Part shown: positions 1 through 8,230 of the stretch, one piece after another
Position numbering within the stretch: the stretch's first letter is position 1
How the letters are laid out: each line of letters begins with the position of its first letter
DNA from: Lustribacter sp965277075
GTDB lineage: Bacteria; Vulcanimicrobiota; Vulcanimicrobiia; Vulcanimicrobiales; Vulcanimicrobiaceae
DNA: 64,000 nucleotides
Assembly (NCBI GenBank): GCA_965277075.1
Contig: OZ255707.1
Span: 2,542,001-2,606,000, forward strand
Direction of reading: 5' to 3'
Position numbers and translations under genes: made by a program
Notes under the pieces: generated by a model
Seen by the model: the letters and a program-made list of their open reading frames with translations, nothing else
Database searches by the model: none
Told to the model about the DNA's origin: nothing

Positions 1-1185
1 GCGCTGGGCCGCCGGGACATCGAGCTGCATGCGTCCGCCGAGAAATCGATCGGCGGCAAGGTGCCCGAGGACCAGGTGCGCGTCCGTCACCGTCGGCAGC
101 GTGCCGCCGTTGCCGTAGCACGCCGGACCCGGACTGGCGCCGGCGCTCTCCGGTCCGACGTGCAATCCACCGGCTTCGTCGATCCAAGCGATGCTGCCGC
201 CGCCCGTGCCGATTTCCTTGATGTCGAGCACCGGGATGCGGATGGCCAACCCTTCGTTGTAACCGCCGACGAAATAGTCCGATGAAAGTGACGCGACGCC
301 GCCCTGCAGCACGCACGCTTTCGCCGTCGTTCCACCCATGTCGAAACAGATCAGATCGGGAGTCGCCAGCGAGGCGCTCATCGCACTCGACGCAACAACA
401 CCCGCAGCCGGGCCCGATTCCAGCATTTGAATACATTGCTCGCGCGCGGTCGCGACGTCGCAGAGGCCGCCGCTCGACTGCATGATCAACAGGTTCCCGC
501 CGAAGCCGTCGTGCTCCAAGCGCGTTTCCAGCCGTTCCAAATACCGGCTGACGCGCGGGCCGACGTAGGCGTTTGCCGCGACGGTCGACGTTCGTTCATA
601 CTCGCGCTGTTCGCGCGAAACGTGGTGCGATGCGGTAACATACGCGCCGGGCAACGCATCGCGCAGTATCTCGACCATACGCCGCTCGTGTTCGACGTTC
701 GTATACGAATGCAAGAACATCACCGCAACCGATTCGACATCACGTGCACCGATCTCGCGCGCGATCGAACGCGCGGCGTCGTGGTCGAGCGCGACGAGTA
801 CCGAACCGTCATACGCAAGGCGCTCGTCGACCTCGAAACGCAGATCACGCGCGACCAACGGCACGTGCTTTTTGAAAAATAGGTTGAACGAGTCAGGGCG
901 GTTCACGCGACCGATTTCATAGACATCACGGAATCCGGCCGTCGTAACGAGCGCGGTCCGCGCACCTTTGCGTTCGAGGATAGCGTTGATGGCCACCGTC
1001 GAGCCGTGGATGATGAATTCGGCATCCGCCGGCGCTGCGCCGGTGACCGCGATTGCATCCATGATACCGCGGACGAGATCGTCGGGCGTGGAAAGCGACT
1101 TACCGAAGGTGACCGAACCGTCCGCCGCATCCATCACGGTGACGTCCGTGAACGTGCCGCCAATATCGACACCGATTCGAAGCAT
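1..1185 (-). CDS. hyuA: Hydantoinase/oxoprolinase subunit A (HyuA), partial at window edge
   Basis: This is the first 395 codons of a HyuA-type ATP-dependent hydantoinase/5-oxoprolinase A subunit. The 3' part lies beyond base 1. The protein opens with the nucleotide-binding loop MLRIGVDIGGTFTD, followed by HGSTVAINAILERKG, then CFDMGGTTAK (second phosphate loop, about residue 275) and the EIGTGGGSIAWID segment typical of the family. The ATG is at 1185. The gene diverges from an SBP gene 62 bases away, so the two probably share a regulatory region. A full-length paralogue lies at 48211-50268, again beside SBP genes. Family members open cyclic amides such as hydantoins or 5-oxoproline at the cost of ATP; the actual substrate is unknown. 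Confidence 0.93.
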   Translation of the reverse strand, partial: MLRIGVDIGGTFTDVTVMDAADGSVTFGKSLSTPDDLVRGIMDAIAVTGAAPADAEFIIHGSTVAINAILERKGARTALVTTAGFRDVYEIGRVNRPDSFNLFFKKHVPLVARDLRFEVDERLAYDGSVLVALDHDAARSIAREIGARDVESVAVMFLHSYTNVEHERRMVEILRDALPGAYVTASHHVSREQREYERTSTVAANAYVGPRVSRYLERLETRLEHDGFGGNLLIMQSSGGLCDVATAREQCIQMLESGPAAGVVASSAMSASLATPDLICFDMGGTTAKACVLQGGVASLSSDYFVGGYNEGLAIRIPVLDIKEIGTGGGSIAWIDEAGGLHVGPESAGASPGPACYGNGGTLPTVTDAHLVLGHLAADRFLGGRMQLDVPAAQR

Positions 1186-1247
1186 CAAGCGCCCCAGTTA
1201 CAAGCCGTGCAAGTATTTTCCGCTTCCTCGTCACAATAGCGTGAGGC

Positions 1248-2198
1248 ATGAATCGGAGCTCCGCTCTTGTCGTCATAGCGGCGGCCGGAAGTGCCGCGAC
1301 GCTCGCGCGCCGGCCGGCCCGTGCGCAGTCCGGTTTGACCAAGGTTCGCACATTCGCGTTGGCGGTCGATCCCTGTGGCGCGTTGTTCTACGCAAAGGAA
1401 CGGGGCACGTTCGAGGCCGCCGGTCTCGACGTCGATATTTCGCTGCCGACCGACTACGGTGCGGTTATCCCCGGTTTGGTTTCGGGGTCGGCGGACATTG
1501 CGTACGGCATCATCCTTCAGATCGAGCAGGCCTACAAAAAAGATATTCCGGTGCGGATTATCGCGCCCGCCGCAATGAACGATGCGCGGCACCCGACAAA
1601 CTTTTTGCTCGTTGCGAAGGATTCACCGATCAAAACACCGCGTGATCTCAACGGGAAAACGTTGGGATCGAGTCCGCTCAAGAGCATCGGAACATACGCG
1701 ACCGAAGCATGGATCAACCAGAACGGTGGTGATGCGAGCACGGTAAAGTGGATCGACATTCCATTCCCGCTCTGCGGTGAAGCGATCGCGCGCGGACGCA
1801 TCGACGGCGCATTCGTCGTCGAACCGTTCGCGACGGCTGCGCGTTCGCAGACCAAACTTCTTGGGCGGCCCTACGAATCGATCTCGCCGTACTTCCTGGG
1901 TGCAGCGTACTTTACGACGCCGGCGTACGCGACGGCGCATCCGGATATCGTGCGCAAGTTCGCCGGTGCAATTCACGATGCGTCGGTTTGGGCCAATCGC
2001 AATCCGGCGAAGAGCGCGCCGATCCTCGAAAAATATTCAAAGGTCGATGCCGCGACCCTGGCTGCGATGTCGCGCGCCGTCTATGCGGAAATATTGACGC
2101 CCGAGATCATTCAACCGTCGATCGATTTCGGCGCAAAATACAAGATGCTCGATTCAGCGTTTCCCGCCATCGATATTCTCTATCGCGCCCCGGCGTGA
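1248..2198 (+). CDS. NMT1/THI5-like ABC transporter substrate-binding protein (orphan)
   Basis: The 316-residue protein begins with a short Sec-type signal ending around ARRPARAQS. The mature part resembles NMT1/THI5/SsuA-type periplasmic binding proteins: an early YAKERGTFEAAGLDVDI motif, GLVSGSADIAYG, a central EAWINQNGGD stretch and the late VWANRNPAKSAPILEKYSKV helix. It is one of five paralogues in the window. It diverges from the hydantoinase A gene at 1-1185, which suggests capture of a related ligand. No permease or ATPase gene is adjacent, so it must work with a transporter encoded elsewhere or act as a periplasmic sensor. The ligand is not predictable from sequence. Confidence 0.9.
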   Translation: MNRSSALVVIAAAGSAATLARRPARAQSGLTKVRTFALAVDPCGALFYAKERGTFEAAGLDVDISLPTDYGAVIPGLVSGSADIAYGIILQIEQAYKKDIPVRIIAPAAMNDARHPTNFLLVAKDSPIKTPRDLNGKTLGSSPLKSIGTYATEAWINQNGGDASTVKWIDIPFPLCGEAIARGRIDGAFVVEPFATAARSQTKLLGRPYESISPYFLGAAYFTTPAYATAHPDIVRKFAGAIHDASVWANRNPAKSAPILEKYSKVDAATLAAMSRAVYAEILTPEIIQPSIDFGAKYKMLDSAFPAIDILYRAPA

Positions 2199-2210
2199 TC
2201 GTACGGCACA

Positions 2211-2546
2211 CTAGGTACAGCGGTGCGATGCGAGAAACTCGCGCAACCACGCGCGCCACGTCTGTTCGATCGCATCGATCGCGCCCTCACCGGCAGGCGC
2301 GACGATGCGCAAGTCGGCATCCGCGAGATGCGGATCGGGCGCTGTTTTTGTGACCATCACGAGCGTACCGCCTTCGGTGAGCCGAGCCAATCCGGTCGCG
2401 AGAGCCGGCCCGTCGAGCGACGCGGCCGTGGCATGCTGCAATTCCGTCACGAACAACGCCCCTGCTCCGGACCCGGCGAACGCGCGCAGGATTGTCGCGT
2501 GCAATTGGTCCTCGACACGCGACGGATTCACCGGCGGTGAATCCAC
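2211..2546 (-). CDS. Small hypothetical protein downstream of HtrA-like protease
   Basis: This is a 111-codon reading frame on the minus strand. Its GTG start shares one base with the TAG stop of the HtrA-like protease gene upstream (TAGTG), an arrangement typical of translational coupling. A second GTG five codons later is also possible. I recognise no domain. The protein is Ala/Leu-rich with GAGALFVTEL and GGTLVMVTKTAPDPHLADAD segments that look like alternating strands and helices of an alpha/beta fold, and there is no signal peptide or membrane segment. Coupling suggests a role linked to the protease, but that is inference only. Confidence 0.55.
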   Translation of the reverse strand: MDSPPVNPSRVEDQLHATILRAFAGSGAGALFVTELQHATAASLDGPALATGLARLTEGGTLVMVTKTAPDPHLADADLRIVAPAGEGAIDAIEQTWRAWLREFLASHRCT

Positions 2547-3505
2547 TATGCCGGAACCGGTGATGCCGACGGAATGATCGTGCGTCGCACGAGTTCGTTC
2601 TTGCGCAAGAGCGTGACGCTCGTGCGGTCGACGTCGCCGTCGGTTAGGAGCCGATGCAGGCCGTCCATACCGTCGACGTGCGTGTCGCCGAGCCCGATGA
2701 TCACGTCGCCTTCCTCGATTCCGGCGCGCGATGCCGGGCTTTTGTCCTCGACACCGTGCACGAGAATGCCCTTGGCTTGTTCGAGTTTGAGCAGCCGCTG
2801 CACGTAGCGCGGAATCGCGACGTCCGCACCGGCGACGCCGATGTAGCCGCGACGGATACTGCCGTCGCGAATGAGCAGGCCGGCGACGCGCTGTGCGGTA
2901 TTCGCGGCGATGGCGAACCCGAGACCACCACCGCCCCCGGCGACGATCGCCGTGTTCACGCCGATCACGGCGCCGCGCGCGTCGACGAGCGGACCGCCGC
3001 TGTTGCCGGGGTTGAGTGCGGCATCCGTCTGGATGATGTCGTCCATCAGCCGGCCGTTGCGCGAACGCAGCGACCGTCCGAGCGCCGAGACGACCCCCGC
3101 GGTGACGGTACACTCGAGCCCGAACGGATTTCCGAGCGCGATCGCGAGTTGGCCCGGCACGATCGAGCGCGCGTCGCCGAACGTCACCGGAATGAGATCG
3201 CTGCCCGCGATGCGCACCACGGCGAGATCCGTATCCGGATCGTCGCCGGTCAGTACGCCGCGAAAGCGGCGCCCGTCGAGCAACGCGACGTCGATCTCCT
3301 CCGCGCCGTGTACGACGTGCGAGTTCGTGAACACGAACCCGTCGGGCGTCGCGATAAAACCGGAACCGCTCCCCGCCCGGCGGCCGTCGCGACGAACGTC
3401 GATCCCGACGACGGAGGGGCTCGCGCGGCGTACGGCCTCGGTTACGACGCGCGAGTAGCCGTCCAGTTCGAAGTCCTCGGCGATCGAGAGAAGCTGCATC
3501 GACAT
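2546..3505 (-). CDS. HtrA/DegP-like trypsin-type serine protease with one PDZ domain, apparently cytosolic
   Basis: The 319-residue protein has a complete chymotrypsin-fold catalytic triad: His63 in FTNSHVVHG, Asp93 in DPDTDLAVV and Ser169 in NPGNSGGPLVD. One PDZ domain follows (about residues 215-305, with GIEEGDVIIGLG). HtrA proteases degrade or refold damaged proteins. Most are periplasmic, but this one has no signal peptide or transmembrane anchor: the N-terminus runs directly from MSMQLLSIAEDFELD into the protease domain. The ATG at 3505 was chosen because GAGG lies 8 bases upstream; the frame stays open further upstream but only as a shadow of the EamA gene. The 3' end overlaps the next gene by one base. 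Confidence 0.9.
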   Translation of the reverse strand: MSMQLLSIAEDFELDGYSRVVTEAVRRASPSVVGIDVRRDGRRAGSGSGFIATPDGFVFTNSHVVHGAEEIDVALLDGRRFRGVLTGDDPDTDLAVVRIAGSDLIPVTFGDARSIVPGQLAIALGNPFGLECTVTAGVVSALGRSLRSRNGRLMDDIIQTDAALNPGNSGGPLVDARGAVIGVNTAIVAGGGGGLGFAIAANTAQRVAGLLIRDGSIRRGYIGVAGADVAIPRYVQRLLKLEQAKGILVHGVEDKSPASRAGIEEGDVIIGLGDTHVDGMDGLHRLLTDGDVDRTSVTLLRKNELVRRTIIPSASPVPA

Positions 3506-3558
3506 AGTGTCGACCTCAGACAGCGCAACCAACGTCGAAGGTTGCGAGATAGTCGTCG

Positions 3559-4428
3559 ATGGTGACTTCCACGCGATGGTTTCGGACGGCGGCGGCGATC
3601 TTCTATGTCGCCTTGTGGGGCTCGGCATTTGTGCCCAGCAAACTCGGCGTACTGAAATCCTCGCCGCTGTGGTTTCTGGTCGTGCGGTTCGCGGTTTCGG
3701 GAGTCGTCGCGCTGGCGATTGCGCTTGTCGCGGGTTCGCGGTTGCCGCGCGAACGCAACGCGTGGGTCGCCGTCGTGCTCCTCGGCGTTCTCGCGAACGC
3801 CGTCTACCTCGGGACCGTGTATGAGGCGCTGCGTCATCTCTCGGCCGGCGTCGGCTCGGTGCTCGTGAGCACGAATCCGCTCGTGCTTGCACTCGTTGCG
3901 CCGTGGGCGCTGCACGAATCGTTGACCCGGCGTAAGCTGCTCGGGTTTGCGCTCGGCTTCGCCGGTGTCGTTGCGATCATGATCGCGCGCACCGGGACCG
4001 GAACGGCTGAACCGCGCGATGTCGTACTTGTGCTCGCCGGCGTGCTCGGCAGCGTCGCGAGCACGATCGTGTTCAAGCGGCTGCTCGTGCAACTCGACCT
4101 GCGTATGACGACGGCGTTGCAGTTCTTCGCCGCTTCGCTCGCGTTGTTGCCGATCGCGATCATCGCGGAAGGCGCGCCGCATGCGACGTGGAGCGTATCG
4201 CTCATCGTCGCTTTCGTGTATTTGGTCCTCGTGATGAGCGTCGGCGGATCGCTGCTGTGGTTCTGGCTGCTCGAGCAGGGTGAAGCGAGTCGCGTCACCG
4301 CGTTCTACTTTCTCGCGCCGGTGTTCGGTCTGCTGATCGCGAGCGTGTTCGGCGAAGCGCTCTCGATTCGCGATCTCGGCGGATTGATCGCGATCGCGGT
4401 CGGTATCGCGATCGTCCAGCGAGCATGA
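3559..4428 (+). CDS. EamA/DMT-family transporter
   Basis: The 289-residue integral membrane protein has about ten hydrophobic segments arranged as two EamA repeats. The first begins FYVALWGSAFVPSKLG and the second VLVLAGVLGSVASTIVFK. The drug/metabolite transporter superfamily exports metabolites or amino acids across the inner membrane; the substrate is not inferable. The ATG at 3559 is 53 bases from the divergent HtrA start. The 3' end overlaps the MFS gene at 4425 in an ATGA junction, so the two transporters probably form an operon. Confidence 0.9.
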   Translation: MVTSTRWFRTAAAIFYVALWGSAFVPSKLGVLKSSPLWFLVVRFAVSGVVALAIALVAGSRLPRERNAWVAVVLLGVLANAVYLGTVYEALRHLSAGVGSVLVSTNPLVLALVAPWALHESLTRRKLLGFALGFAGVVAIMIARTGTGTAEPRDVVLVLAGVLGSVASTIVFKRLLVQLDLRMTTALQFFAASLALLPIAIIAEGAPHATWSVSLIVAFVYLVLVMSVGGSLLWFWLLEQGEASRVTAFYFLAPVFGLLIASVFGEALSIRDLGGLIAIAVGIAIVQRA

Positions 4429-5618
4429 CGGGAAAGTACCGCGTTCTCGGACTCATGACGACGGCGCAAGCCGGTGCGTCGGTGATGCAACAATCCCTCG
4501 GGGTGCTCGCGCCGTTTCTGATTGCCGACTTTGCGCTGAGCAAAGCGGCGTTCGGCGCGCTCTTCACCGCGATGTTCCTCGGCGCGACGTGCTTCACCGC
4601 GTTCAGCGGCGCGTTGACCGATCACATCGGCGAGCGGCGGATGGTGCTCTACAGCGGCCTTGTGATGTCGGTTGCGCTCCTCGCGGCGGCCGCGCTGCAC
4701 AACTACGCGTGGCTCACGGGGTGGATGGTGATCTTCGGCGCGGGCTACGCGGCAGCGACGCCCGCGGGCGGCCGCGCGATCCTCTCGTGGTTCGATCGGG
4801 ATCGCGGCTTCGCGATGGGAATTCGGCAAACCGGCGTGCCGCTCGGCGGACTGACGGGAGCGCTCGTCTTGCCGTTCGTCGCGCAGCGCTTTGGCGGGTA
4901 TCGCGCCGGTTTCGTCGTCGCCGCGGCGTTGGTCATCATTCCGACGCTCGTGTGCTACGTGGGTTATCGAGAATCGCGCGCGGATCGCCCGCCGCCGGCG
5001 CGCAAACGCGACATCGCGCGCGGGATGGTCGAACTCGCACGGGACCCGCGACTCGTCGCGGTAACGATCCCGTGCATGGTGCTCGTGAACGTGCAACTCG
5101 CGATGAACGGCTTTCTGACGATCACCGGAATCCAGAAGATCGGTATTTCTCCCGGCGAAGCGTCGCTAACGTTCGCGTTCGCGTTCGGTGCTGCGACGGT
5201 CGCGCGACTGGTGTGGGGCTGGGTCAGCGACCGGTTCATGCGCGACAAAGTGTTGCTGCTCGAGTTGTTGTGCATCGTCGCATCGCTCGCGACGTTCGCG
5301 ATCGCGTCGTTGCGGCCGGGCAGCGCTGCGTTCTTCGTGCCGGCGGCGCTCGTTCTCGGATTCTCGGGAGCCGGATGGAACGGCGTGATGGCCGCGGCGC
5401 TCGCCGAGATCGGCGGGGCGGCGCGCGCGGGAAGTGCGCTCGGCCTGACGCTGACCGCCGTCTTCGCAACATCGGCCGTCGGGCCGCTCGTCTTCGGTGC
5501 AATCGCCGACCGAACGTCGCTCGACGTCGCCTGGATCGTCACCGCGATCGTCACGCTTGCCGGCATTCTGCCGGCCGTGTGGCTACGGGTGCGTGCGCAA
5601 CAGCCGACGCGCGTGTAG
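4425..5618 (+). CDS. Major facilitator superfamily transporter
   Basis: The 397-residue protein has the 12-helix pattern of an MFS permease. The signature loop between helices 2 and 3 is visible (GALTDHIGERRMV), as is the equivalent loop in the second half (GWVSDRFMRDK). An internal SWFDRDRGFAMGIRQTGVPLGG stretch (about residues 121-142) is typical of the oxalate/formate and cyanate-type MFS branches. It overlaps the upstream EamA gene by four bases (ATGA) and should be co-translated with it. The substrate is unknown. The tRNA-Leu follows 50 bases downstream. Confidence 0.9.
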   Translation: MTGKYRVLGLMTTAQAGASVMQQSLGVLAPFLIADFALSKAAFGALFTAMFLGATCFTAFSGALTDHIGERRMVLYSGLVMSVALLAAAALHNYAWLTGWMVIFGAGYAAATPAGGRAILSWFDRDRGFAMGIRQTGVPLGGLTGALVLPFVAQRFGGYRAGFVVAAALVIIPTLVCYVGYRESRADRPPPARKRDIARGMVELARDPRLVAVTIPCMVLVNVQLAMNGFLTITGIQKIGISPGEASLTFAFAFGAATVARLVWGWVSDRFMRDKVLLLELLCIVASLATFAIASLRPGSAAFFVPAALVLGFSGAGWNGVMAAALAEIGGAARAGSALGLTLTAVFATSAVGPLVFGAIADRTSLDVAWIVTAIVTLAGILPAVWLRVRAQQPTRV

Positions 5619-5668
5619 GCGACGCGAACAGGCCCAGCGGGCGCCGTTACGGAATCGTGGGCGGCTGC

Positions 5669-5752
5669 GCCCAGGTGGCGGAATTGGTAGACGCGCTGGT
5701 TTCAGGTACCAGTGGCCGCAAGGCCGTGGGGGTTCGAGTCCCTTCTTGGGCA
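5669..5752 (+). tRNA. tRNA-Leu (anticodon CAG)
   Basis: The 84-nt cloverleaf is class II. The acceptor stem GCCCAGG pairs with CTTGGGC (one G-T pair) followed by discriminator A. The D arm contains GGTAGACGC. The anticodon stem CTGGT/ACCAG encloses the loop TTCAGGT, giving anticodon CAG. A long variable arm (TGGCCGCAAGGCCG) and the T arm GGTTCGAGTCC complete it. CCA is not encoded. The long variable arm and CAG anticodon identify leucine. Confidence 0.96.
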
Positions 5753-5769
5753 TGTCGAGGCGATGTGGT

Positions 5770-6288
5770 TTACGCGTCGCCGCGCGCCGACAACAGCTGG
5801 TCCAAATCGGCGACGCGCACCACGTGGGCCTGCATCGGAAACACTTTGCCGATGAGGAACTCGTGCACGTCCGGTTCGCGGTCGGCGCTCGGTAGCAGCG
5901 TCACGATTCCGCGTACTTTCAGCTGCCGGTCGAGATCGGTGGTTGAGAACGCGCCGACGCGCGTCTTGCGCACGACGATGTCGCCGGGCTGGGGCGCGAC
6001 GTCGCCGTGCACCGCAGTACCGGGTGAATCGCTATGGAATGCGCTGCCGACGGCTTTCAGAAGCGGCGCGAACCGGCTGTGCGGCGGTACCGCATCGTAA
6101 TCGGCGTCGTCGAATGCGACACGCACGTGCCCGATGTGCGCACCGTGGTCGCGTGCAATATGAATCGCCTCACCGGCGCGGGCAAGAAGCGATTCCGAAT
6201 CGCCGAGCATCCCGAGGATGGCGGCCTGGTAATCCATTACCAGCAGAGCGGTCGTTTTCGGATCGATCGCCGGAAGTGTCTCGTTCAT
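5770..6288 (-). CDS. Isochorismatase-like cysteine hydrolase family protein, internally deleted
   Basis: The 172-residue protein starts MNETLPAIDPKTTALLVMDY, where LVMDYQ carries the family's first catalytic Asp. It continues through VRKTRVGAFSTTDLD, which holds the catalytic Lys. Family members normally then have an LDRQLKVRGI strand, a helix start with the nucleophilic Cys (or Ser) in a TSGVVLST-like loop, and a long helix. Here RGI is followed directly by VTLLPSADREPDVHEFL, so roughly 25-30 residues with the nucleophile are missing in frame. AAGGAG lies 7 bases before the ATG. It is the last gene of the MarR-MFS operon. It may be inactive or non-catalytic. Confidence 0.8.
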   Translation of the reverse strand: MNETLPAIDPKTTALLVMDYQAAILGMLGDSESLLARAGEAIHIARDHGAHIGHVRVAFDDADYDAVPPHSRFAPLLKAVGSAFHSDSPGTAVHGDVAPQPGDIVVRKTRVGAFSTTDLDRQLKVRGIVTLLPSADREPDVHEFLIGKVFPMQAHVVRVADLDQLLSARGDA

Positions 6289-6297
6289 GGGTTCTCC

Positions 6298-7710
6298 TTA
6301 AGAAGCGGCTTGCGGCGCTGCAGCGCCCTTGGGGGCGGGTGATGACGTACCGTGCAGGCCGCGGTCGGCGAGAGTGATCGCAAGGGCGACGGCGCTGACC
6401 ACGGTCATGATCGCGCCGATGACGTGCAGGCCGCCGTCGCTCACGCCGCCGTGGAAAACGACGCCGATCATCGCCGATGACGCGATCGAACCGACGTAGC
6501 CGAAGGTGCGGAACAACCCGGATGCGGTGCCGAACTCCGCGGCCGTCGTGCTCTCGTAGAGGGCGAGCTGATTGCTATTCGACCCCGTCCCGAGCGTGAT
6601 CCCGAAGACGAGCGTGATCGCGATGACCCAGGCGATCGCACTGTCCGTCCCGAGCAGCAGCATCCCGATCGAGCCGAGCAGCGATGTTGCAGCGGCCACG
6701 ATCAGCGGCCCCCGCACGAGATTCCGTTGTGACAACGGCCCCGTGATGAGGGCGGAGAGGACACTCATCGGGAGCAGCAGCAAGCCCGTCTCGCGAGAAG
6801 ACACGCCGCGCGCGGCCTGCAGCCACTGCGTCAGACCGTAGAGCACCGTATACACGCAGAGCGTCAGCAACCCGAAACGCAGATAGGTGCGGCTGAGCGC
6901 GCCGTTTGCCGCCAGCAGACGGACGTCGAAGAACGGCCGACGCGCACGCACTTCCCACATGAAGAGGCCCGCGCTCAGGATGATTCCGGCCGCAAGCACA
7001 AGCCAATTCGGGTGCGGCAATGAGAACAGGAAGCCGATCAACGCGCTCGCGGCCGCGGCGAAAGCGACGATTCCGACGAGATCGATGCGTTCGGCAATCT
7101 CGCGCGCGGGCCGCCCCGCGACAAGCGGCGCATCGCGCGGAACCCACAACAGCGCCATCACCAAGGCGACGAGCGCGAACGGGATGTTCACGAGGAACGT
7201 CGTGCGCCAGCCCCACGCGTCCACCAAGACGCCGCCGATCGGCAAGCCGAGGGCTGCCGTCACCGTTCCCGCGATCTGCAGCCCGCCGATCACCCCGCCC
7301 GGCGGACGCGTGAGGCCGGCGGCCTCGGCCCTCCGGCGAATGAGTAGCATGGCCGACGGATAGCCGGCTGAGGTCCCGATGCCGATCAGAACGCGCGAGC
7401 CGACGAGCGTCGCGAGGTCGTTCCCGAGACCGCCCAGCACACCGCCGATACCGACCAGCACGATGCCGGCCAGAAAAACGCGGCGCGGTCCAAACTCTTC
7501 GGCGAGTTTACCGGCCGTCGGCTGCGCGATCGCGCTCGCGAGATAGAGCGAGGTGACTAACATCGCGGTCGTTCCGACGGGGATATGGAGACCGACGGCG
7601 ATCGGGACGAGAGCCGTCGCGAGCAACGAGCTGTTGATCGGATTGAGCGTCGAGCCCATGTAGAGCGGTGTCAGATAACGCCACGAATAGACGGCGCGGT
7701 TGCCGCTCAC
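6298..7710 (-). CDS. DHA2-type MFS multidrug transporter
   Basis: The 470-residue protein has the 14-helix layout of DHA2 drug:proton antiporters, with LDxTIVNVALP replaced by the variant STLNPINSSLLATALVPIA near the start and the motif GKLAEEFGPRRVFL after helix 2. It exports hydrophobic compounds across the inner membrane. The GTG start at 7710 overlaps the MarR stop (GTGA), indicating translational coupling; the frame extends upstream only as a shadow of the MarR gene. The TAA stop overlaps the ribosome binding site of the isochorismatase-like gene. The operon is likely controlled by the MarR repressor. Confidence 0.9.
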   Translation of the reverse strand: MSGNRAVYSWRYLTPLYMGSTLNPINSSLLATALVPIAVGLHIPVGTTAMLVTSLYLASAIAQPTAGKLAEEFGPRRVFLAGIVLVGIGGVLGGLGNDLATLVGSRVLIGIGTSAGYPSAMLLIRRRAEAAGLTRPPGGVIGGLQIAGTVTAALGLPIGGVLVDAWGWRTTFLVNIPFALVALVMALLWVPRDAPLVAGRPAREIAERIDLVGIVAFAAAASALIGFLFSLPHPNWLVLAAGIILSAGLFMWEVRARRPFFDVRLLAANGALSRTYLRFGLLTLCVYTVLYGLTQWLQAARGVSSRETGLLLLPMSVLSALITGPLSQRNLVRGPLIVAAATSLLGSIGMLLLGTDSAIAWVIAITLVFGITLGTGSNSNQLALYESTTAAEFGTASGLFRTFGYVGSIASSAMIGVVFHGGVSDGGLHVIGAIMTVVSAVALAITLADRGLHGTSSPAPKGAAAPQAAS

Positions 7711-8144
7711 AGCGCCTGCGCCAAACGTTCGATCAAGGCCGCCGCGGTGCGCAGCTGCTCGAGTTCGCCCGCGGTGAAATTGGTCGCGAGCGAGCGGGAC
7801 ATCACTTCCGTCGACGCATCGCGCCGGCGAAGCACGACGTCGCGTCCCGCGCGCGTCAGCGACATCACGGCACGGCGGCCATCCTCCGGGTCGGAACGCC
7901 GCTCGACGAGTCCTCGAGACTCCAGCGCCGACAAGGTGACGCCCAGCGATTGCGGCGTGATTTGTTCGCGCTTCGCCAGAGCGCTGCACGTCGTCGGACC
8001 TTCCCGTTCGAGTCGCGCGAGGGCTGCCGCCTCCGGCATCGATAGGCCGCCCTCGGGGTGCACTTGGCGCAGGCGCCGCACGAGCAGGCCGATGCCCACC
8101 CGTAGTGCCCCTGCGACCTCGTCGGCCTCACGCTTCACGACCAC
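7707..8144 (-). CDS. MarR-family transcriptional regulator
   Basis: The 145-residue protein has the MarR winged-helix fold. The helix-turn-helix reads TTCSALAKREQITPQSLGVTLSALESRGLV (about residues 50-80), followed by the wing RRSDPEDGRRAVMSLT (about 81-97). The start is GTG at 8144. The gene is first in an operon with the MFS exporter and the isochorismatase-like gene, the classic arrangement for repression relieved by a phenolic or drug ligand. A palindrome just upstream (8149-8162) is a plausible autoregulatory operator. Confidence 0.92.
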   Translation of the reverse strand: MVVKREADEVAGALRVGIGLLVRRLRQVHPEGGLSMPEAAALARLEREGPTTCSALAKREQITPQSLGVTLSALESRGLVERRSDPEDGRRAVMSLTRAGRDVVLRRRDASTEVMSRSLATNFTAGELEQLRTAAALIERLAQAL

Positions 8145-8148
8145 ATAG

Positions 8149-8175
8149 TAAGTCTATACTTATCAGTTTGACTTA
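8149..8175. promoter_or_regulatory. Putative MarR operator
   Basis: The first 14 bases form an inverted repeat, TAAGT-CTAT-ACTTA (8149-8162), immediately upstream of the MarR start codon. A further half-site GACTTA lies at 8170-8175. MarR proteins usually bind palindromes of this size overlapping their own promoter. The assignment is inferred from position and symmetry. Confidence 0.55.
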
Positions 8176-8230
8176 GCAATAGCGCTGACGCGAACGTAAC
8201 GCACGACGCCTCGCTTCGGCGAGGTGCAAT

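Noticed and set aside
3506..3892. N-terminal extension of the HtrA-like protease to 448 residues
   Set aside because: The extension is antisense to the EamA gene and Arg-rich; a good ribosome binding site precedes ATG 3505.
5669..5768. tRNA-Leu as an attachment site for a genomic island
   Set aside because: No integrase gene, and I found no repeat of the tRNA 3' end within the window.
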